A stretch of DNA of 64,000 bases. Source: Polaribacter ponticola (GTDB lineage Bacteria; Bacteroidota; Bacteroidia; Flavobacteriales; Flavobacteriaceae). Below the pieces are notes generated by a model. It saw only the letters and a list, made by a program, of their open reading frames with translations, had not been told where the DNA came from and ran no database searches. Numbering within the stretch: position 1 is the stretch's first letter; each line of letters opens with the position of its first letter. The position numbers were made by a program, and so were the translations under genes. The stretch covers positions 2,325,001 to 2,389,000 of the forward strand of contig NZ_JAOSLC020000003.1 in assembly GCF_026191475.2 (NCBI RefSeq), given 5' to 3'. Below, in pieces: positions 27,367-36,772 of this stretch.

Positions 27367-27615
27367 TTACTTACTTTTCTCTCCTTTTTTAGGCATCGGT
27401 CCTCGTAAATGAACAACCAATCCATTTAAGAAATTACGTAAAATTTGATCTCCACATTCTACATATTTTGGGTGTTCTTCATTTCTAAATAAAGCACCTA
27501 ATTCTCCTTTAGAAACTTTAAAGTCTACTAATGCACAAATTTCTACAATATCTGTATCTCTTAATTTATGTGCTACTCTTAATTTTTTTAAAATATCATT
27601 GTTTGTTAAACCCAT
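27367..27615 (-). CDS. DUF1456 family protein
   Basis: An 82-residue protein matching one DUF1456 unit: MGLTNNDILKKLRVAHKLRD, SKGELGALFRNEEHPKY, CGDQILRNFLNGLVVHLRG. Enterobacterial YehS carries two such units in about 150 residues, so this is a single-unit version, common in Flavobacteriia. Cytoplasmic; biochemical function unknown. The VTT-domain membrane protein gene is 18 bases upstream on the same strand and the two may be co-transcribed. Confidence 0.87.
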   Translation of the reverse strand: MGLTNNDILKKLRVAHKLRDTDIVEICALVDFKVSKGELGALFRNEEHPKYVECGDQILRNFLNGLVVHLRGPMPKKGEKSK

Positions 27616-27633
27616 GTTGCAAATGTAAGAGAA

Positions 27634-28209
27634 TTAATTTACTACTTTAAATATTGCCCACGCATAAATTGCAAATCTTGCAAATCTAAAAAGACCAAAT
27701 AATACTACTCTTTTAAAAGGATACCTAATCATACCTGCAGCAACACAAGCAATAGAAAAGGGTAGTGGGAAAATAGCACCTACTAAAATTAGAATTCCGC
27801 CCCATTTATTAGCATTCTCCAAGTTTTTAGCCATTTTAACTTCAAGATATTCTTTCAAAGATTTTATTTTTAATGCTGCTTTACCTAAGAAATAAGATAT
27901 TAAACCTCCAGAATAAGAAAGAGTTGCTAAAAGCACTAAATTTAAAATAGGCTCTTCTGTTTTTTTAGTCCAAGCAATAAATATTTCTGGCGGTATTAAA
28001 CCAAGTAGTGTTTCAGAAACAAAAAAAGTAATTAAAATACTTGTTCTAGAAACTGTTTCTGTAAAATGATGTAAGCCATCATTTATATTATATACGTATT
28101 TGTTAAATAAATAGATAGCAAGTATAACACCTATTATAGGTAGTATCGCCTTCTTTAGATTATTTAAAACAAAATCATAGAAGCCAGTTCTTGCATAATA
28201 TTTATGCAT
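27634..28209 (-). CDS. YqaA/DedA-like VTT-domain membrane protein
   Basis: A 191-residue inner-membrane protein of the SNARE-associated Golgi (VTT/DedA) superfamily, YqaA-like. There is an N-terminal anchor helix (about residues 20-40) and a core with FVSETLLGLIPPEIFIAW, LSYSGGLISYFLGKAALKI and LVGAIFPLPFSIACVAAGMIRY, including the re-entrant Pro-containing loop. DedA relatives are linked to lipid flipping and membrane homeostasis. The specific role here is unknown. Confidence 0.85.
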   Translation of the reverse strand: MHKYYARTGFYDFVLNNLKKAILPIIGVILAIYLFNKYVYNINDGLHHFTETVSRTSILITFFVSETLLGLIPPEIFIAWTKKTEEPILNLVLLATLSYSGGLISYFLGKAALKIKSLKEYLEVKMAKNLENANKWGGILILVGAIFPLPFSIACVAAGMIRYPFKRVVLFGLFRFARFAIYAWAIFKVVN

Positions 28210-28373
28210 TAACTTGGCTTGTTTTGTTTTAGATTTTTTCTTTTTCTATTCAGCATTTTTTTGAGTTCTAAATAAAATTAAAACGTTTTACAAAAATAGT
28301 GACAATATTCTAATAAATTAAAAATTTACGTTTTTTTATAAATTACTAAATTAGCCAAAAAGTACCTGAAAGA

Positions 28374-29000
28374 ATGATTTGGCTTACAGATGAAATTAAA
28401 TTTCCAGAATATCAATTTACAAATAAAGATGGAATAATTGCACTTGGTGGAGATTTATCTGAAGATAGATTAACTTTTGCTTACAAAAAGGGTATTTTTC
28501 CTTGGTTTTCTGAAGGCGATCCAATTGTTTGGTATTGTCCGCATGAGAGAATGGTATTATTTCCTGATGAAATAAAGGTGTCAAAATCTATGCGAAAAAT
28601 TATTGATAAAAATAAGTTTACAATTACAGAAAATAATGCTTTTGAAGCTGTTATTTATAATTGCAAAAATATTGATAGAAATGATGGTTTTGGTACTTGG
28701 ATAACGGATGATATGGAACAAGCTTATATTAATTTACATAAAGCAGGAATTGCAAAGTCTATAGAAATTTGGTTTGATAATGAGTTAGTTGGCGGTTTGT
28801 ATGGTTTAGAAATAAACAATATATTTTGCGGAGAAAGTATGTTTAGTAGAGTTTCTAACGCATCAAAATTAGCTTTTATTCATTTATCAAAAAATAAAAA
28901 TTATAAGCTTATAGATTGTCAAATTTATAATGAACATTTAGCAAGTTTAGGAGCGAGAGAAATAAGCAGAGATTTGTTTTTAAAGCTTTTAAAAGCGTAA
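28374..29000 (+). CDS. aat: Leucyl/phenylalanyl-tRNA--protein transferase
   Basis: Aat adds Leu or Phe from charged tRNA to the N-terminus of proteins beginning with Arg or Lys and so marks them for ClpAP degradation (N-degron pathway). The 208 residues include IALGGDLSEDRLTFAYKKGI, FPWFSEGDPIVWYCPHERMV, FGTWITDDMEQAYINLHKAG and ELVGGLYGLEINNIFCGESM, all diagnostic. The frame begins MIWLTDEIKFP. A bidirectional terminator follows. Confidence 0.95.
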   Translation: MIWLTDEIKFPEYQFTNKDGIIALGGDLSEDRLTFAYKKGIFPWFSEGDPIVWYCPHERMVLFPDEIKVSKSMRKIIDKNKFTITENNAFEAVIYNCKNIDRNDGFGTWITDDMEQAYINLHKAGIAKSIEIWFDNELVGGLYGLEINNIFCGESMFSRVSNASKLAFIHLSKNKNYKLIDCQIYNEHLASLGAREISRDLFLKLLKA

Positions 29001-29030
29001 TATCTTGTTTGTTATTTTCAAATAAAGCAT

Positions 29031-29061
29031 AAAAAAACCCAAGCAATTGCTTGGGTTTTTT
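29031..29061. terminator. Bidirectional intrinsic terminator
   Basis: A fully symmetric palindrome of about 30 bases is centred on GCAATTGC at 29043-29050, with arms AAAAACCCAAGCAA and its complement. It lies 30 bases after aat and 23 bases before the mscL stop, between convergent genes. Confidence 0.85.
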
Positions 29062-29083
29062 AAATTATAGTAATTTTATTTTA

Positions 29084-29494
29084 TTATTTCTTAGCTAATA
29101 AATCTCTAATTTCAGCTAATAAATCTTCTTGACTTGGTCCTGTTGGAGCTGCTGGAGCTGGTTCTTCTTTCTTTTTAGTTGCGTTAACACCTTTTACAAT
29201 CATAAACATTACAAAAGCAACTATTATAAAATCGATAACATTTGTAATGAAATCACCATATAAAACAGCTACTTCACCAACAATTTTACCAGCGTCATCT
29301 GCAACACCTTCTTTTGCAATCCATTTTAAGTCTTTAAAATCAGTATTAAATATTAAACCTATTAAAGGAGAAACAATTCCTCCTGTAAAAGAAGTAACAA
29401 CTTGTTTAAAAGCTGCACCCATAACAAAACCTACTGCAATATCTATAAGGTTACCCTTCATTGCAAAGTCTTTAAATTCTTTAACCATTCCCAT
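29084..29494 (-). CDS. mscL: Large-conductance mechanosensitive channel MscL
   Basis: MscL opens under membrane tension to release solutes during hypo-osmotic shock. The 136 residues have the amphipathic N-terminal helix MGMVKEFKDFAMKGNL, pore helix IDIAVGFVMGAAFKQVV, the periplasmic loop, and TM2 (FITNVIDFIIVAFVMFMIV). A cytoplasmic C-terminal bundle follows, after a KKKEEPAPAAP linker. A TACTTTTG box on the minus strand (29524-29531) may be the -7 element about 30 bases upstream of the start. Confidence 0.95.
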   Translation of the reverse strand: MGMVKEFKDFAMKGNLIDIAVGFVMGAAFKQVVTSFTGGIVSPLIGLIFNTDFKDLKWIAKEGVADDAGKIVGEVAVLYGDFITNVIDFIIVAFVMFMIVKGVNATKKKEEPAPAAPTGPSQEDLLAEIRDLLAKK

Positions 29495-29539
29495 TTTCTA
29501 TTTTGTTTTTAATTGTTAGACTGCAAAAGTACTAAATTT

Positions 29540-30638
29540 TTAGTTCTTTAACATTTTTTTAACACGTTGAGAAATTGCCGTTAAGGTTTCGTAAACTATT
29601 GTTTCAGAAATATCAGCAATATTTTTTATCATATTTTGAGAATTAAAAATTATTACCTTGTCTCCTTCTTTGCATTCGATTTTGGTAACATCAACCATAA
29701 TCATATCCATACAAACATTTCCAATTATTTTAGCTTTTTGATTTTTGATAAGTACATATCCTTTTTTATTTCCTAGTCTTCTAGATAAACCATCTGCATG
29801 ACCAACAGGTATTGTAGCGGTTTTACTTTCTCTTTTTGCAACAAAAGCTCTATTGTATCCTACAGTTTCACCTGGTTTAATAATGTGTATTTGAGAGATA
29901 ATTGAAGTTAAATTATGAGTATTTTTTAATAATGCAGTTTCTTTATCATCATTTCCAAAGCCGTATAAACCAATACCAACTCTAACCATATCAAACTGAG
30001 CTTTGGCATAATTTACAACTCCAGAAGTATTTAAAATATGTAACATAGGTTCATAACCCAAATGTTTATAAGCTTGCTGCGCTATATATGCAAAATTATT
30101 TATTTGATTTATTGTAAAATCTTGTTCTTCTAAATCTTCACTTGCTGCAAGATGAGAAAAAATAGAGGCTACCTTAACATGGTTTGTTTCCTTTAAAGTA
30201 GTTATAATTTTAGGAATATCTGTATGCCAAAACCCAAGTCTATTTAAGCCTGTATTAAATTTTAAATGAATAGGATAATTCATTAATGGAGCTTCATCAG
30301 ATAGTTTTAAAAAAGCATCAAATATTTTAAAATTATACAAATTAGGTTCTAATCTATAATTTACTATAGATTGTAAATTTTGTATTTGAGGATGTAAAAC
30401 TAAAATAGGTGTTTTAATATCTGCTTCACGTAAAGCTACGCCTTCATGTGTGTATGCTACAGCAAAGTAATCTACTTTATCTTGTAAAAAAGTTGCAATT
30501 TTAACGCTATTACTTCCGTAGCCAAAAGCTTTAACAACAGCTAAAATTTTAGTTTCTGGGTTTAATTTTTTTAAAATAATTTAGGTTATGTTCTAAAGCA
30601 TTGCCATCAATTTCTAAAATAGTTGCATGGTTATTCAT
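29540..30638 (-). CDS. alr: Alanine racemase (frameshifted as sequenced)
   Basis: A PLP enzyme making D-alanine for peptidoglycan. From ATG 30638 it reads [20 protein letters not shown], then leaves frame in the T7 run at 30566-30572. Removing one base restores [14 protein letters not shown] with the PLP Lys, then [19 protein letters not shown] and a continuous frame to 29540 with [26 protein letters not shown] and [10 protein letters not shown]. The corrected product is 365 residues, a normal length. The start overlaps the tdk stop by eight bases (ATGAATAA), so translation is coupled to tdk. Loss of this usually essential gene is improbable. Confidence 0.92.
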
Positions 30639-31254
30639 CTGTAGAACTTTCTTTTTTAGAAGCGTTTGCTTCTTGTTTATTTTTAACAGCTTTATAATAA
30701 GCTGCCCTACTTAAAGGTTCGTACTCTTGTGTTTCTCCTAACATTACAAGTTTTTCATTTTGAGCTTTTCTAAAACTATAATGTGCAAGATTACCTGTGT
30801 GAGTACAAACAGCATGCACTTTTGTTACATACTCTGCAGTTGCCATTAATGCTGGCATTGGCCCAAAAGGATTTCCTTTAAAATCCATGTCTAAACCAGC
30901 AACAATTACTCTAACTCCTCTGTTTGCTAGATCGTTGCATACAGCAACAATTTCATCATCAAAAAACTGAGCTTCATCAATACCTACAACATCTACATTA
31001 TTGGCTAATAATCTAATATTTGCAGAAGCAGGAACTGGGGTAGATCTAATTCTGTTGTCGTTATGAGAAACAACCTCTTCTTCGTCATAACGAGTGTCTA
31101 CAGCAGGTTTAAAAATTTCTACACGCTGTTTTGCAAATTGAGCTCGCTTTAAACGTCTAATTAATTCTTCTGTTTTTCCAGAAAACATAGAGCCACAAAT
31201 AACTTCTATCCAACCAAATTGTTCTGTGTGATTTACTGTATTTTCAAGAAACAT
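30631..31254 (-). CDS. tdk: Thymidine kinase (type II)
   Basis: Type II thymidine kinase phosphorylates thymidine for salvage. The 207 residues show the P-loop [20 protein letters not shown] near residues 20-40, [15 protein letters not shown] (Walker B and catalytic Glu), [19 protein letters not shown], and a lid with [16 protein letters not shown]. Only one of the lid's paired zinc cysteines is kept there, as in several bacteroidetal homologues. The stop overlaps the alr start. Confidence 0.95.
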   Translation of the reverse strand: MFLENTVNHTEQFGWIEVICGSMFSGKTEELIRRLKRAQFAKQRVEIFKPAVDTRYDEEEVVSHNDNRIRSTPVPASANIRLLANNVDVVGIDEAQFFDDEIVAVCNDLANRGVRVIVAGLDMDFKGNPFGPMPALMATAEYVTKVHAVCTHTGNLAHYSFRKAQNEKLVMLGETQEYEPLSRAAYYKAVKNKQEANASKKESSTDE

Positions 31255-31355
31255 TTTGTAATTTTAAACGTTAGGTATTTATAAAATTGTTTTACTTTAG
31301 GTCTCTACAAATTTATGAATATTTACGAGTAAAAAATAACTTCAATTAACAACTT

Positions 31356-32138
31356 ATGCACAAAAAACTGGAAAGCGATTTAATGAGTTTGGCACATAGT
31401 ATTTTACAAATGAAAAATAAAGATAATGTGTTTTTATTAAAAGAAAAATCCAAGGAAATTTATGAGAAACTTTCTGTTTTGGCATTTGTAGAAGAATATA
31501 TGAATTCAACACCAAATCTAAATGTGTCTAAAGTAGATTTAATTGATAAAGTTAAAGAAGCTTATAAAACTAAAGATAGTTTGGTTGCAGATAATGAAGT
31601 TCTAGAAGTTAAAATAAAAGAAGAAGAAAAAGTAGTATTTAATCTTATTGATGAGGTTTCTGAACCAGAGTTAAAAGAAGAAGTTCTTAAAAATGTTGTA
31701 GTTGAAGAAATTATAGAGCAACCTTTTGATGAATTAGAGGAAATAATGGCTTCTGCAAGTGATACAGCAACAAATTTTAAAAATGATGTAAAAGATGTTG
31801 GAGAGCGTAAGTCTGTTACGTTAGAAGAGGAATTACAAGACACTATTTCTGTAGATGTAATGGCAGATTTATTTGAGAATGCACAACCAAAATCTTTGAA
31901 CGATAAATTAGCTGCCAACATTCAAATTGGTTTAAATGATAGGATTGTTTTTGTTTTAAACCTATTTAATGGTAAACAAGAAGATTATAATAGAGTAGTT
32001 TCTCAGTTAAATACTTTTAAATCAGAAAAAGAAGCAAAAAACTTTATTAATACGATGGTAAAACCAGATTATAATTGGTCTGACCATGAAGAATTAGAAA
32101 TTCGTTTTTTTGAAATAATAGAACGTAAATTCGCTTAA
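31356..32138 (+). CDS. Conserved flavobacterial protein of unknown function, acidic
   Basis: A 260-residue cytoplasmic protein with no signal peptide. The N-terminal helical domain (1-65, MHKKLESDLMSLAHSILQMK) is followed by a long acidic, Glu/Val-rich low-complexity linker (about 70-160) with many EE and EV steps. A compact C-terminal domain (170-260) contains NDRIVFVLNLFNGKQEDYNR and NFINTMVKPDYNWSDHEELE. The two-domain, linker-joined form suggests a scaffold or adaptor, but the function is unknown. It diverges from tdk and is followed 12 bases later by a glycosyltransferase gene. Confidence 0.8.
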   Translation: MHKKLESDLMSLAHSILQMKNKDNVFLLKEKSKEIYEKLSVLAFVEEYMNSTPNLNVSKVDLIDKVKEAYKTKDSLVADNEVLEVKIKEEEKVVFNLIDEVSEPELKEEVLKNVVVEEIIEQPFDELEEIMASASDTATNFKNDVKDVGERKSVTLEEELQDTISVDVMADLFENAQPKSLNDKLAANIQIGLNDRIVFVLNLFNGKQEDYNRVVSQLNTFKSEKEAKNFINTMVKPDYNWSDHEELEIRFFEIIERKFA

Positions 32139-32150
32139 AAATAATAACTA

Positions 32151-33130
32151 TTGAAACCAGTTTTAATTCATACGCATTTTCATAAACGAAAAACGGGTGT
32201 TACCAGAAGCATAGAAAATGTACTGCCTTTTTTTCTGATGATTTTGAAACCTATGTATATGGTTCTAATATTGATGGAAATAAATTAGCTACTTCTAAAT
32301 TAAAAGAAATTTTATTTTCTAATAAAACTCCTGTAGTTCATTGTCATAGGAACAATGAAATAATGAGAATGTTGTATTATCGTTTTTTAGGTGCAAAATT
32401 TACATTAATTGCTACTAGACACGCAGAAACTGTTCCTTCCAGATTAACAAAGTTCTTATTAAAGAAAGCAGATAAGGTTGTTACGCTTATAAAAAGTATG
32501 AGCGAAAATTTAGGAATAAAGAATACAATTGTTGGTCATGGTGTTAGAGTTGATGAGTTTGTTTCTGATGCTAACAAAAAGCTAGAAAATATTCGTCAAG
32601 AAAATATTATTTTAAATGCGGGTAGAGTAAGAAAAGCAAAAGGGCAACTCGTTTTATTAGAAGCTGTAAAAGTTTTAAAAGAGCATAAAAATTGGGCTTT
32701 AGTAATTGTTGGTAAAGTTGATAAGCCTCCATTTTTAGAAGAATTAAGAGCGATTGCAAAAAAGCAAGAAATAGAAAGTCAAGTATATTTTATTGATGAA
32801 ACTAGAGATATTATCTCTTATTATCAAGCTGCAAAAATAGTTGTTGCACCAAGTTATTCAGAAGGATTTTCTTTAGTTACAGCAGAAGCAATGTCTTGTG
32901 AATGCTCAGTAATTGCTACCAAAAATGTTGGTGTTCACTCAAGTTTAATTACTCATAAAAAAAATGGTTATCTGTTTGAAGCTGGTAATATTAAGGAGTT
33001 AGAAGTTCTTTTGTTAAAATCTATAAATGATAAAATTCCCTATTTAGGGAAACAAGCAAGAGAAGAAATTGTGAAAAATTGGAGTGCAAAACAAGAAGCA
33101 AAAAATTTGATTAAAATTTATAATAAATAA
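32151..33130 (+). CDS. Glycosyltransferase family 4 (frameshifted as sequenced; TTG start)
   Basis: A GT-B glycosyltransferase. The frame begins at TTG 32151 (KPVLIHTHFHKRKTGVTRSI) and breaks in the T7 run at 32228-32234. One added T gives LPFFSDDFETYVYGSNIDG and continuity to 33130, 326 residues in total. The donor-domain motifs are GRVRKAKGQLVLLEAVKVL, ALVIVGKVDKP and VAPSYSEGFSLVTAEAMSC with the conserved E-x7-E. No ATG exists upstream in frame, so the TTG start is likely. The stop overlaps the next ATG by one base (TAATG). A lipopolysaccharide or surface-glycan acceptor is plausible but unproven. Confidence 0.84.
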
Positions 33131-34131
33131 TGAATAAAGGACTCTATTTAGTATTTTTAATGGTTTTTGTTGCATGTAAATCTACTTATATAACTCAAGA
33201 ATTTACACAAAAAAATATTCCTTCTAAGCCAGATTATTCTTTAGAAACTAATTGGGCAGTATTGCCAATAACTTATTCAAAAGAATTAAAAGAGTTTTCT
33301 TCAAAAGAAATAGATACCTTAAAAGCAGATGTGTTCTATATTTATCCAACTCTAAATACTGAAAAAGATGATATTCGGTGGAATGTACCTGTTAACGATG
33401 TAATGCAACAAGAAAAAGTTTTAAATAAAACCGTTTTGTTTCAAGCATCCGCTTTTACAACTTCTGGTAAGTTGTATGTTCCATATTATAGGCAAGCACA
33501 TTTGAGGTCTTATTCAATGTTAAAAAATGGAGGAGAACATGCATTATTATTGGCATATTCAGATGTTAAAAAAGCTTTTGAAACGTATTTAGAAAAATAC
33601 AATAATGGTAGACCAATTATTATAGCAAGTCATAGTCAGGGTTCTACACATGCAAAATTTTTATTAAGAGATTTTTTTGATAGCAAACCATTACAGAATA
33701 AATTAATAGCTGCTTATATTATTGGTACTGTAATTAAACCAAATCAATTTAAATCAATAAAACCTATGGTTAACCCAAATGAAATTGGAGGGTTTGTTGG
33801 TTGGAATACTTTTAAAAAAGGAAATTATCCGAAGAAAAAAGATAAATATAAAGGGAGTGTAACAACAAATCCTATTACTTGGAATTTAGATAGAACTACA
33901 GAATTAAATCAGCATAAAGGTTTTTTGTATTCTAATAAAAAAATATACGAAGAGGCCTTAGAAATAGAAGTTACAGATGGTTTAATTTGGAGTACAAACC
34001 CTAAATTTCCAATGCGTTTTTTTATGTCTTTTTTAAAAAATTATCATGTAGGAGATATCAACCTTTTTTGGAAAGACATTCAAGAAAATTCCGTTTTAAG
34101 AACAAATACTTGGTTGGTAAAAAATAAGTAA
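33130..34131 (+). CDS. DUF3089 family alpha/beta hydrolase-like lipoprotein
   Basis: A 333-residue predicted lipoprotein (MNKGLYLVFLMVFVAC, lipobox Cys 16) of the DUF3089 family, which adopts an alpha/beta hydrolase fold. DVFYIYPTLN comes early, IIASHSQGSTHAKFLLRDF is the probable nucleophile elbow (Ser of SHSQG), and INLFWKDIQENS is near the C-terminus. Likely anchored in a membrane facing the periplasm. Start and stop overlap with the glycosyltransferase indicates coupling. Substrate unknown. Confidence 0.87.
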   Translation: MNKGLYLVFLMVFVACKSTYITQEFTQKNIPSKPDYSLETNWAVLPITYSKELKEFSSKEIDTLKADVFYIYPTLNTEKDDIRWNVPVNDVMQQEKVLNKTVLFQASAFTTSGKLYVPYYRQAHLRSYSMLKNGGEHALLLAYSDVKKAFETYLEKYNNGRPIIIASHSQGSTHAKFLLRDFFDSKPLQNKLIAAYIIGTVIKPNQFKSIKPMVNPNEIGGFVGWNTFKKGNYPKKKDKYKGSVTTNPITWNLDRTTELNQHKGFLYSNKKIYEEALEIEVTDGLIWSTNPKFPMRFFMSFLKNYHVGDINLFWKDIQENSVLRTNTWLVKNK

Positions 34132-34179
34132 TTGTAACAAATTATTGTTGTGGTCGTCTTAAAAGCAAAACCAAGACAC

Positions 34180-34656
34180 ATGAAAACATTAGCAACAATT
34201 TTCTTCGCATTTTTTATTACTACAGTTTCTGCACAAAAAGTAGCTTTCGAAAAATTTTATAAAGTAAATAAAGAAAAGTCAACTTTTTCAGTCAATTTAT
34301 CAGCATCTTTAGCAGGTTCTTTTTTAGATGATGAAGATGACAGTGATTTAATGAACATCATTAAAAAATCTAGCGATTTTAAAGTAATGATTTTTGATAA
34401 TGAGGATAATAATATTTCAAAAGACTTTAATAAATTTAGAAAAAAGAACAGATTAAAAACATTAGCTCGCGTTAAAGAAAACGGAAGTAAAGCCGAATTG
34501 TTTTTTATTGAAAAAAATAATTTTATAAGAGAAATTATAATTAGAACAAATAGTAACGACGATACGCTTGTGCTATTTGGCTTAAAAACTAAAATTACAA
34601 AAGATGAATTAGCAAATATGCTTGCGTCATCCGATATTTCTTTTTCTTCAAAATAA
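34180..34656 (+). CDS. DUF4252 family secreted protein
   Basis: A 158-residue secreted protein with a signal peptide (MKTLATIFFAFFITTVSAQ) and a DUF4252-type body: FEKFYKVNKEKSTFSVNLSA, DLMNIIKKSSDFKVMIFDN, and LARVKENGSKAELFFIEKN. An upstream in-frame GTG exists, but the ATG at 34180 gives the signal peptide directly. DUF4252 proteins are widespread in Bacteroidota, often near extracytoplasmic sigma/anti-sigma genes, though none is seen here. Function unknown. Confidence 0.85.
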   Translation: MKTLATIFFAFFITTVSAQKVAFEKFYKVNKEKSTFSVNLSASLAGSFLDDEDDSDLMNIIKKSSDFKVMIFDNEDNNISKDFNKFRKKNRLKTLARVKENGSKAELFFIEKNNFIREIIIRTNSNDDTLVLFGLKTKITKDELANMLASSDISFSSK

Positions 34657-34658
34657 AG

Positions 34659-34698
34659 AATTAAAAGAGAAGGTTTTAACCAATCTTCTCTTTTAATT
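34659..34698. terminator. Bidirectional terminator overlapping the end of the ArsC-like gene
   Basis: Perfect 14-bp arms AATTAAAAGAGAAG (34659-34672) and CTTCTCTTTTAATT (34685-34698), with a 12-base loop, lie between the convergent DUF4252 and ArsC-like genes. The right arm is inside the last codons of the ArsC-like gene, so coding and termination share the same bases. Confidence 0.7.
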
Positions 34699-35023
34699 TT
34701 TCTACAACTTTTTTACTATTTCCAATAAAAATTTCTTCTTCTACAATAAATACAGGGCGTTTTAAAAATGTGTATTCATCTAATAAATACTGCTTATAAT
34801 CTGTTTCAGATAAAGTTTGATTTTTTAAATCCATCGCTTTATACAATTTAGCTCGTTTATTAAACAATGCTTCATAACTTCCAGAAAGTTGGTGCATTTC
34901 ATCTAATTGAGTAACAGTAATATTATTTGCTTTTATTTCTTGGCGTTCAAAACCATCAGTATTTACTTCTTTTAAAATTCTACGACACGTATCACAAGTT
35001 TGTAAAAAATAGACTTTCTTCAT
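34676..35023 (-). CDS. ArsC/Spx family (arsenate reductase-like) protein
   Basis: A 115-residue thioredoxin-fold protein of the ArsC/Spx superfamily. The N-terminal active site is FLQTCDTCRRIL (CxxC), QLDEMHQLSGSYEALFNKRA is the usual middle, and KRPVFIVEEEIFIGNSKK matches the Arg-Pro region of ArsC. The CxxC motif is more typical of Spx/YffB-like members than of true arsenate reductases. No ars genes are nearby, so arsenic detoxification is not supported. It is divergent from the DinB-like gene, 40 bases away. Confidence 0.87.
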   Translation of the reverse strand: MKKVYFLQTCDTCRRILKEVNTDGFERQEIKANNITVTQLDEMHQLSGSYEALFNKRAKLYKAMDLKNQTLSETDYKQYLLDEYTFLKRPVFIVEEEIFIGNSKKVVEKLKEKIG

Positions 35024-35063
35024 TTTTATGGATTATATTTACGATTCAAAATTACATATAAAA

Positions 35064-35519
35064 ATGAAAATACAATTTGATGTTTTAAGAAAATCTAGAG
35101 ATCTTGTTCTAAAAGAATTAGAAGGTTTAACATTGGAGCAGTTGCATACAATTCCAAATGGTTTTAAAAACAATATAGCTTGGAATGTAGCGCACTTAGT
35201 AGTTACACAACAATTATTGCATTATAAATTATCTGGCTTAAACTGTTTGTGTCCAGATGATTTAATTGAAAGTTATAAAAAAGGAACAGCACCAGCTACA
35301 AATTTTACAACAGAAGAGTTTGATGAGGTAAAAGAGTTGCTATTAGGTTTACCAGATACGTTACAAGAAGATTTTGAAGCAGGTATTTTTGAGAATTATA
35401 GCGAATATCCTACTAGTACAGGCTTTGTTTTAACTTCTATAGAATCTGCAATTGCTTTTAATAATTTTCATGAAGGTATACATTACGGTATTATTAGATC
35501 ATTAATAAAACTAGTTTAA
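35064..35519 (+). CDS. DinB family protein
   Basis: A 151-residue DinB-like four-helix-bundle protein. MKIQFDVLRKSRDLVLKELE starts helix 1, NNIAWNVAHLVVTQQLLHY carries the first metal His in the expected position, and FNNFHEGIHYGIIRSLIK holds the two C-terminal His. The frame begins 12 codons earlier, but MKIQF matches the usual helix start. Members are putative metal-dependent transferases or hydrolases, some acting with bacillithiol-like thiols. Role here not determined. The antiporter gene follows after 6 bases. Confidence 0.82.
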   Translation: MKIQFDVLRKSRDLVLKELEGLTLEQLHTIPNGFKNNIAWNVAHLVVTQQLLHYKLSGLNCLCPDDLIESYKKGTAPATNFTTEEFDEVKELLLGLPDTLQEDFEAGIFENYSEYPTSTGFVLTSIESAIAFNNFHEGIHYGIIRSLIKLV

Positions 35520-35525
35520 TTTCTT

Positions 35526-36761
35526 ATGGATTATTTTTTAATAGCAACAGTTTTAATAGTGCTTTCCGCAGCTTTTGGTTATATAAATACTAAGTTTTTA
35601 AAATTGCCTAACACAATTGGGCTAATGCTAATTACAATAGTTTTTACACTTGCGGTGTTTGTGTTAAGTTATTTTGATGATACTTTACTGTTAAAGGAAA
35701 AAGAGTTAATTACAAGTATTAATTTTAAAACCGTTCTTTTAGATGTAATGTTAAGTTTTCTGCTTTTTGCAGGAGCATTACATACTAATTTTCAGCAATT
35801 AAAAATTCAAAGAAAACCCGTTTTAATATTCGCTACCCTAGGTACTTTTGTTTCAACCTTTTTAGTTGGAGTTTTTGTGTATTATGCACTACAATTATTA
35901 AGTCTTAATGTAGATTTTATTTATTGTTTATTATTTGGTGCATTAATATCGCCTACAGACCCTATTGCTGTATTAGGAATCATGAAAAAAGTAGGCGCTC
36001 CAAAAAAACTAGAAACAAAAATAGTTGGAGAATCTTTATTTAATGATGGAGTAGGTGTTGTTATTTTTCTTACAATTTATCAGATTGCAAATGGCGGAAG
36101 TGATATTTCTTTTGCGCATATTTCTGAGTTGTTTTTGGTTGAAGTTGTTGGTGGTATTGTACTTGGTTTGGTAATAGGTTGGGTAACTTACAGGTTATTA
36201 AAAAGTATTGATGAATATGATACCGAAGTAATTATTACACTTGCAGCGGTAATGGGCGGAACTTTATTTGCACAAAAATTTCATTTATCGGCACCTTTAG
36301 CAATGGTAACTGCAGGATTAATTGTAGGTACAGATACAGTTAGAAAAACATCTATGAGCGAAGTTACAGAATTGTATGTAGATAAATTTTGGGAACTCTT
36401 AGATGTTCTATTAAATACTATACTTTTCGTAATGATTGGAATGGAAATTTTAGTATTAACGTTTGATTTCGATTATATTTTAGCTGGGTTTATAATCATT
36501 CCGTTGTTATTAATTGCAAGATATATTTCGTTATTATTACCTATAAAACTGTACGCTAAAAAACTAGATTTTGTGCCAAAAACAAATTTGATTATGACTT
36601 GGGGTGGTTTGCGTGGCGGAATTTCTATTGCTTTAGCACTTAGCTTAACACAAGATATGGAGCGTGATTTGTTTTTAGTAATCACATATATTGTAGTTGT
36701 GTTTTCAATACTAGTTCAAGGTTTAACGGTTGGTAAATTAATAAAGAAGTTTACATCTTAA
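35526..36761 (+). CDS. Na+/H+ antiporter, CPA1 (NhaP-type)
   Basis: A 411-residue polytopic cation:proton antiporter with about twelve helices. Diagnostic segments are GALISPTDPIAVLGIMK, VGESLFNDGVGVVIFLT (the conserved Asn-Asp pair of the CPA1 ion site) and MTWGGLRGGISIALALSL (conserved Arg). It would exchange Na+ for H+ in pH and salt homeostasis, as expected for a marine bacterium. There is no long hydrophilic C-terminal tail. It is 11 bases upstream of the metB-like gene. Confidence 0.92.
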   Translation: MDYFLIATVLIVLSAAFGYINTKFLKLPNTIGLMLITIVFTLAVFVLSYFDDTLLLKEKELITSINFKTVLLDVMLSFLLFAGALHTNFQQLKIQRKPVLIFATLGTFVSTFLVGVFVYYALQLLSLNVDFIYCLLFGALISPTDPIAVLGIMKKVGAPKKLETKIVGESLFNDGVGVVIFLTIYQIANGGSDISFAHISELFLVEVVGGIVLGLVIGWVTYRLLKSIDEYDTEVIITLAAVMGGTLFAQKFHLSAPLAMVTAGLIVGTDTVRKTSMSEVTELYVDKFWELLDVLLNTILFVMIGMEILVLTFDFDYILAGFIIIPLLLIARYISLLLPIKLYAKKLDFVPKTNLIMTWGGLRGGISIALALSLTQDMERDLFLVITYIVVVFSILVQGLTVGKLIKKFTS

Positions 36762-36772
36762 AGTTTCAAAAA

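Noticed and set aside
31356-32138. Cell-division or apolipoprotein-like role for the acidic 260-aa protein
   Set aside because: The low-complexity Glu/Val linker gives superficial similarity only; no diagnostic motif is present.
34676-35023. Arsenate detoxification function for the ArsC-like protein
   Set aside because: CxxC active site of the Spx/YffB type and no arsenic genes nearby.
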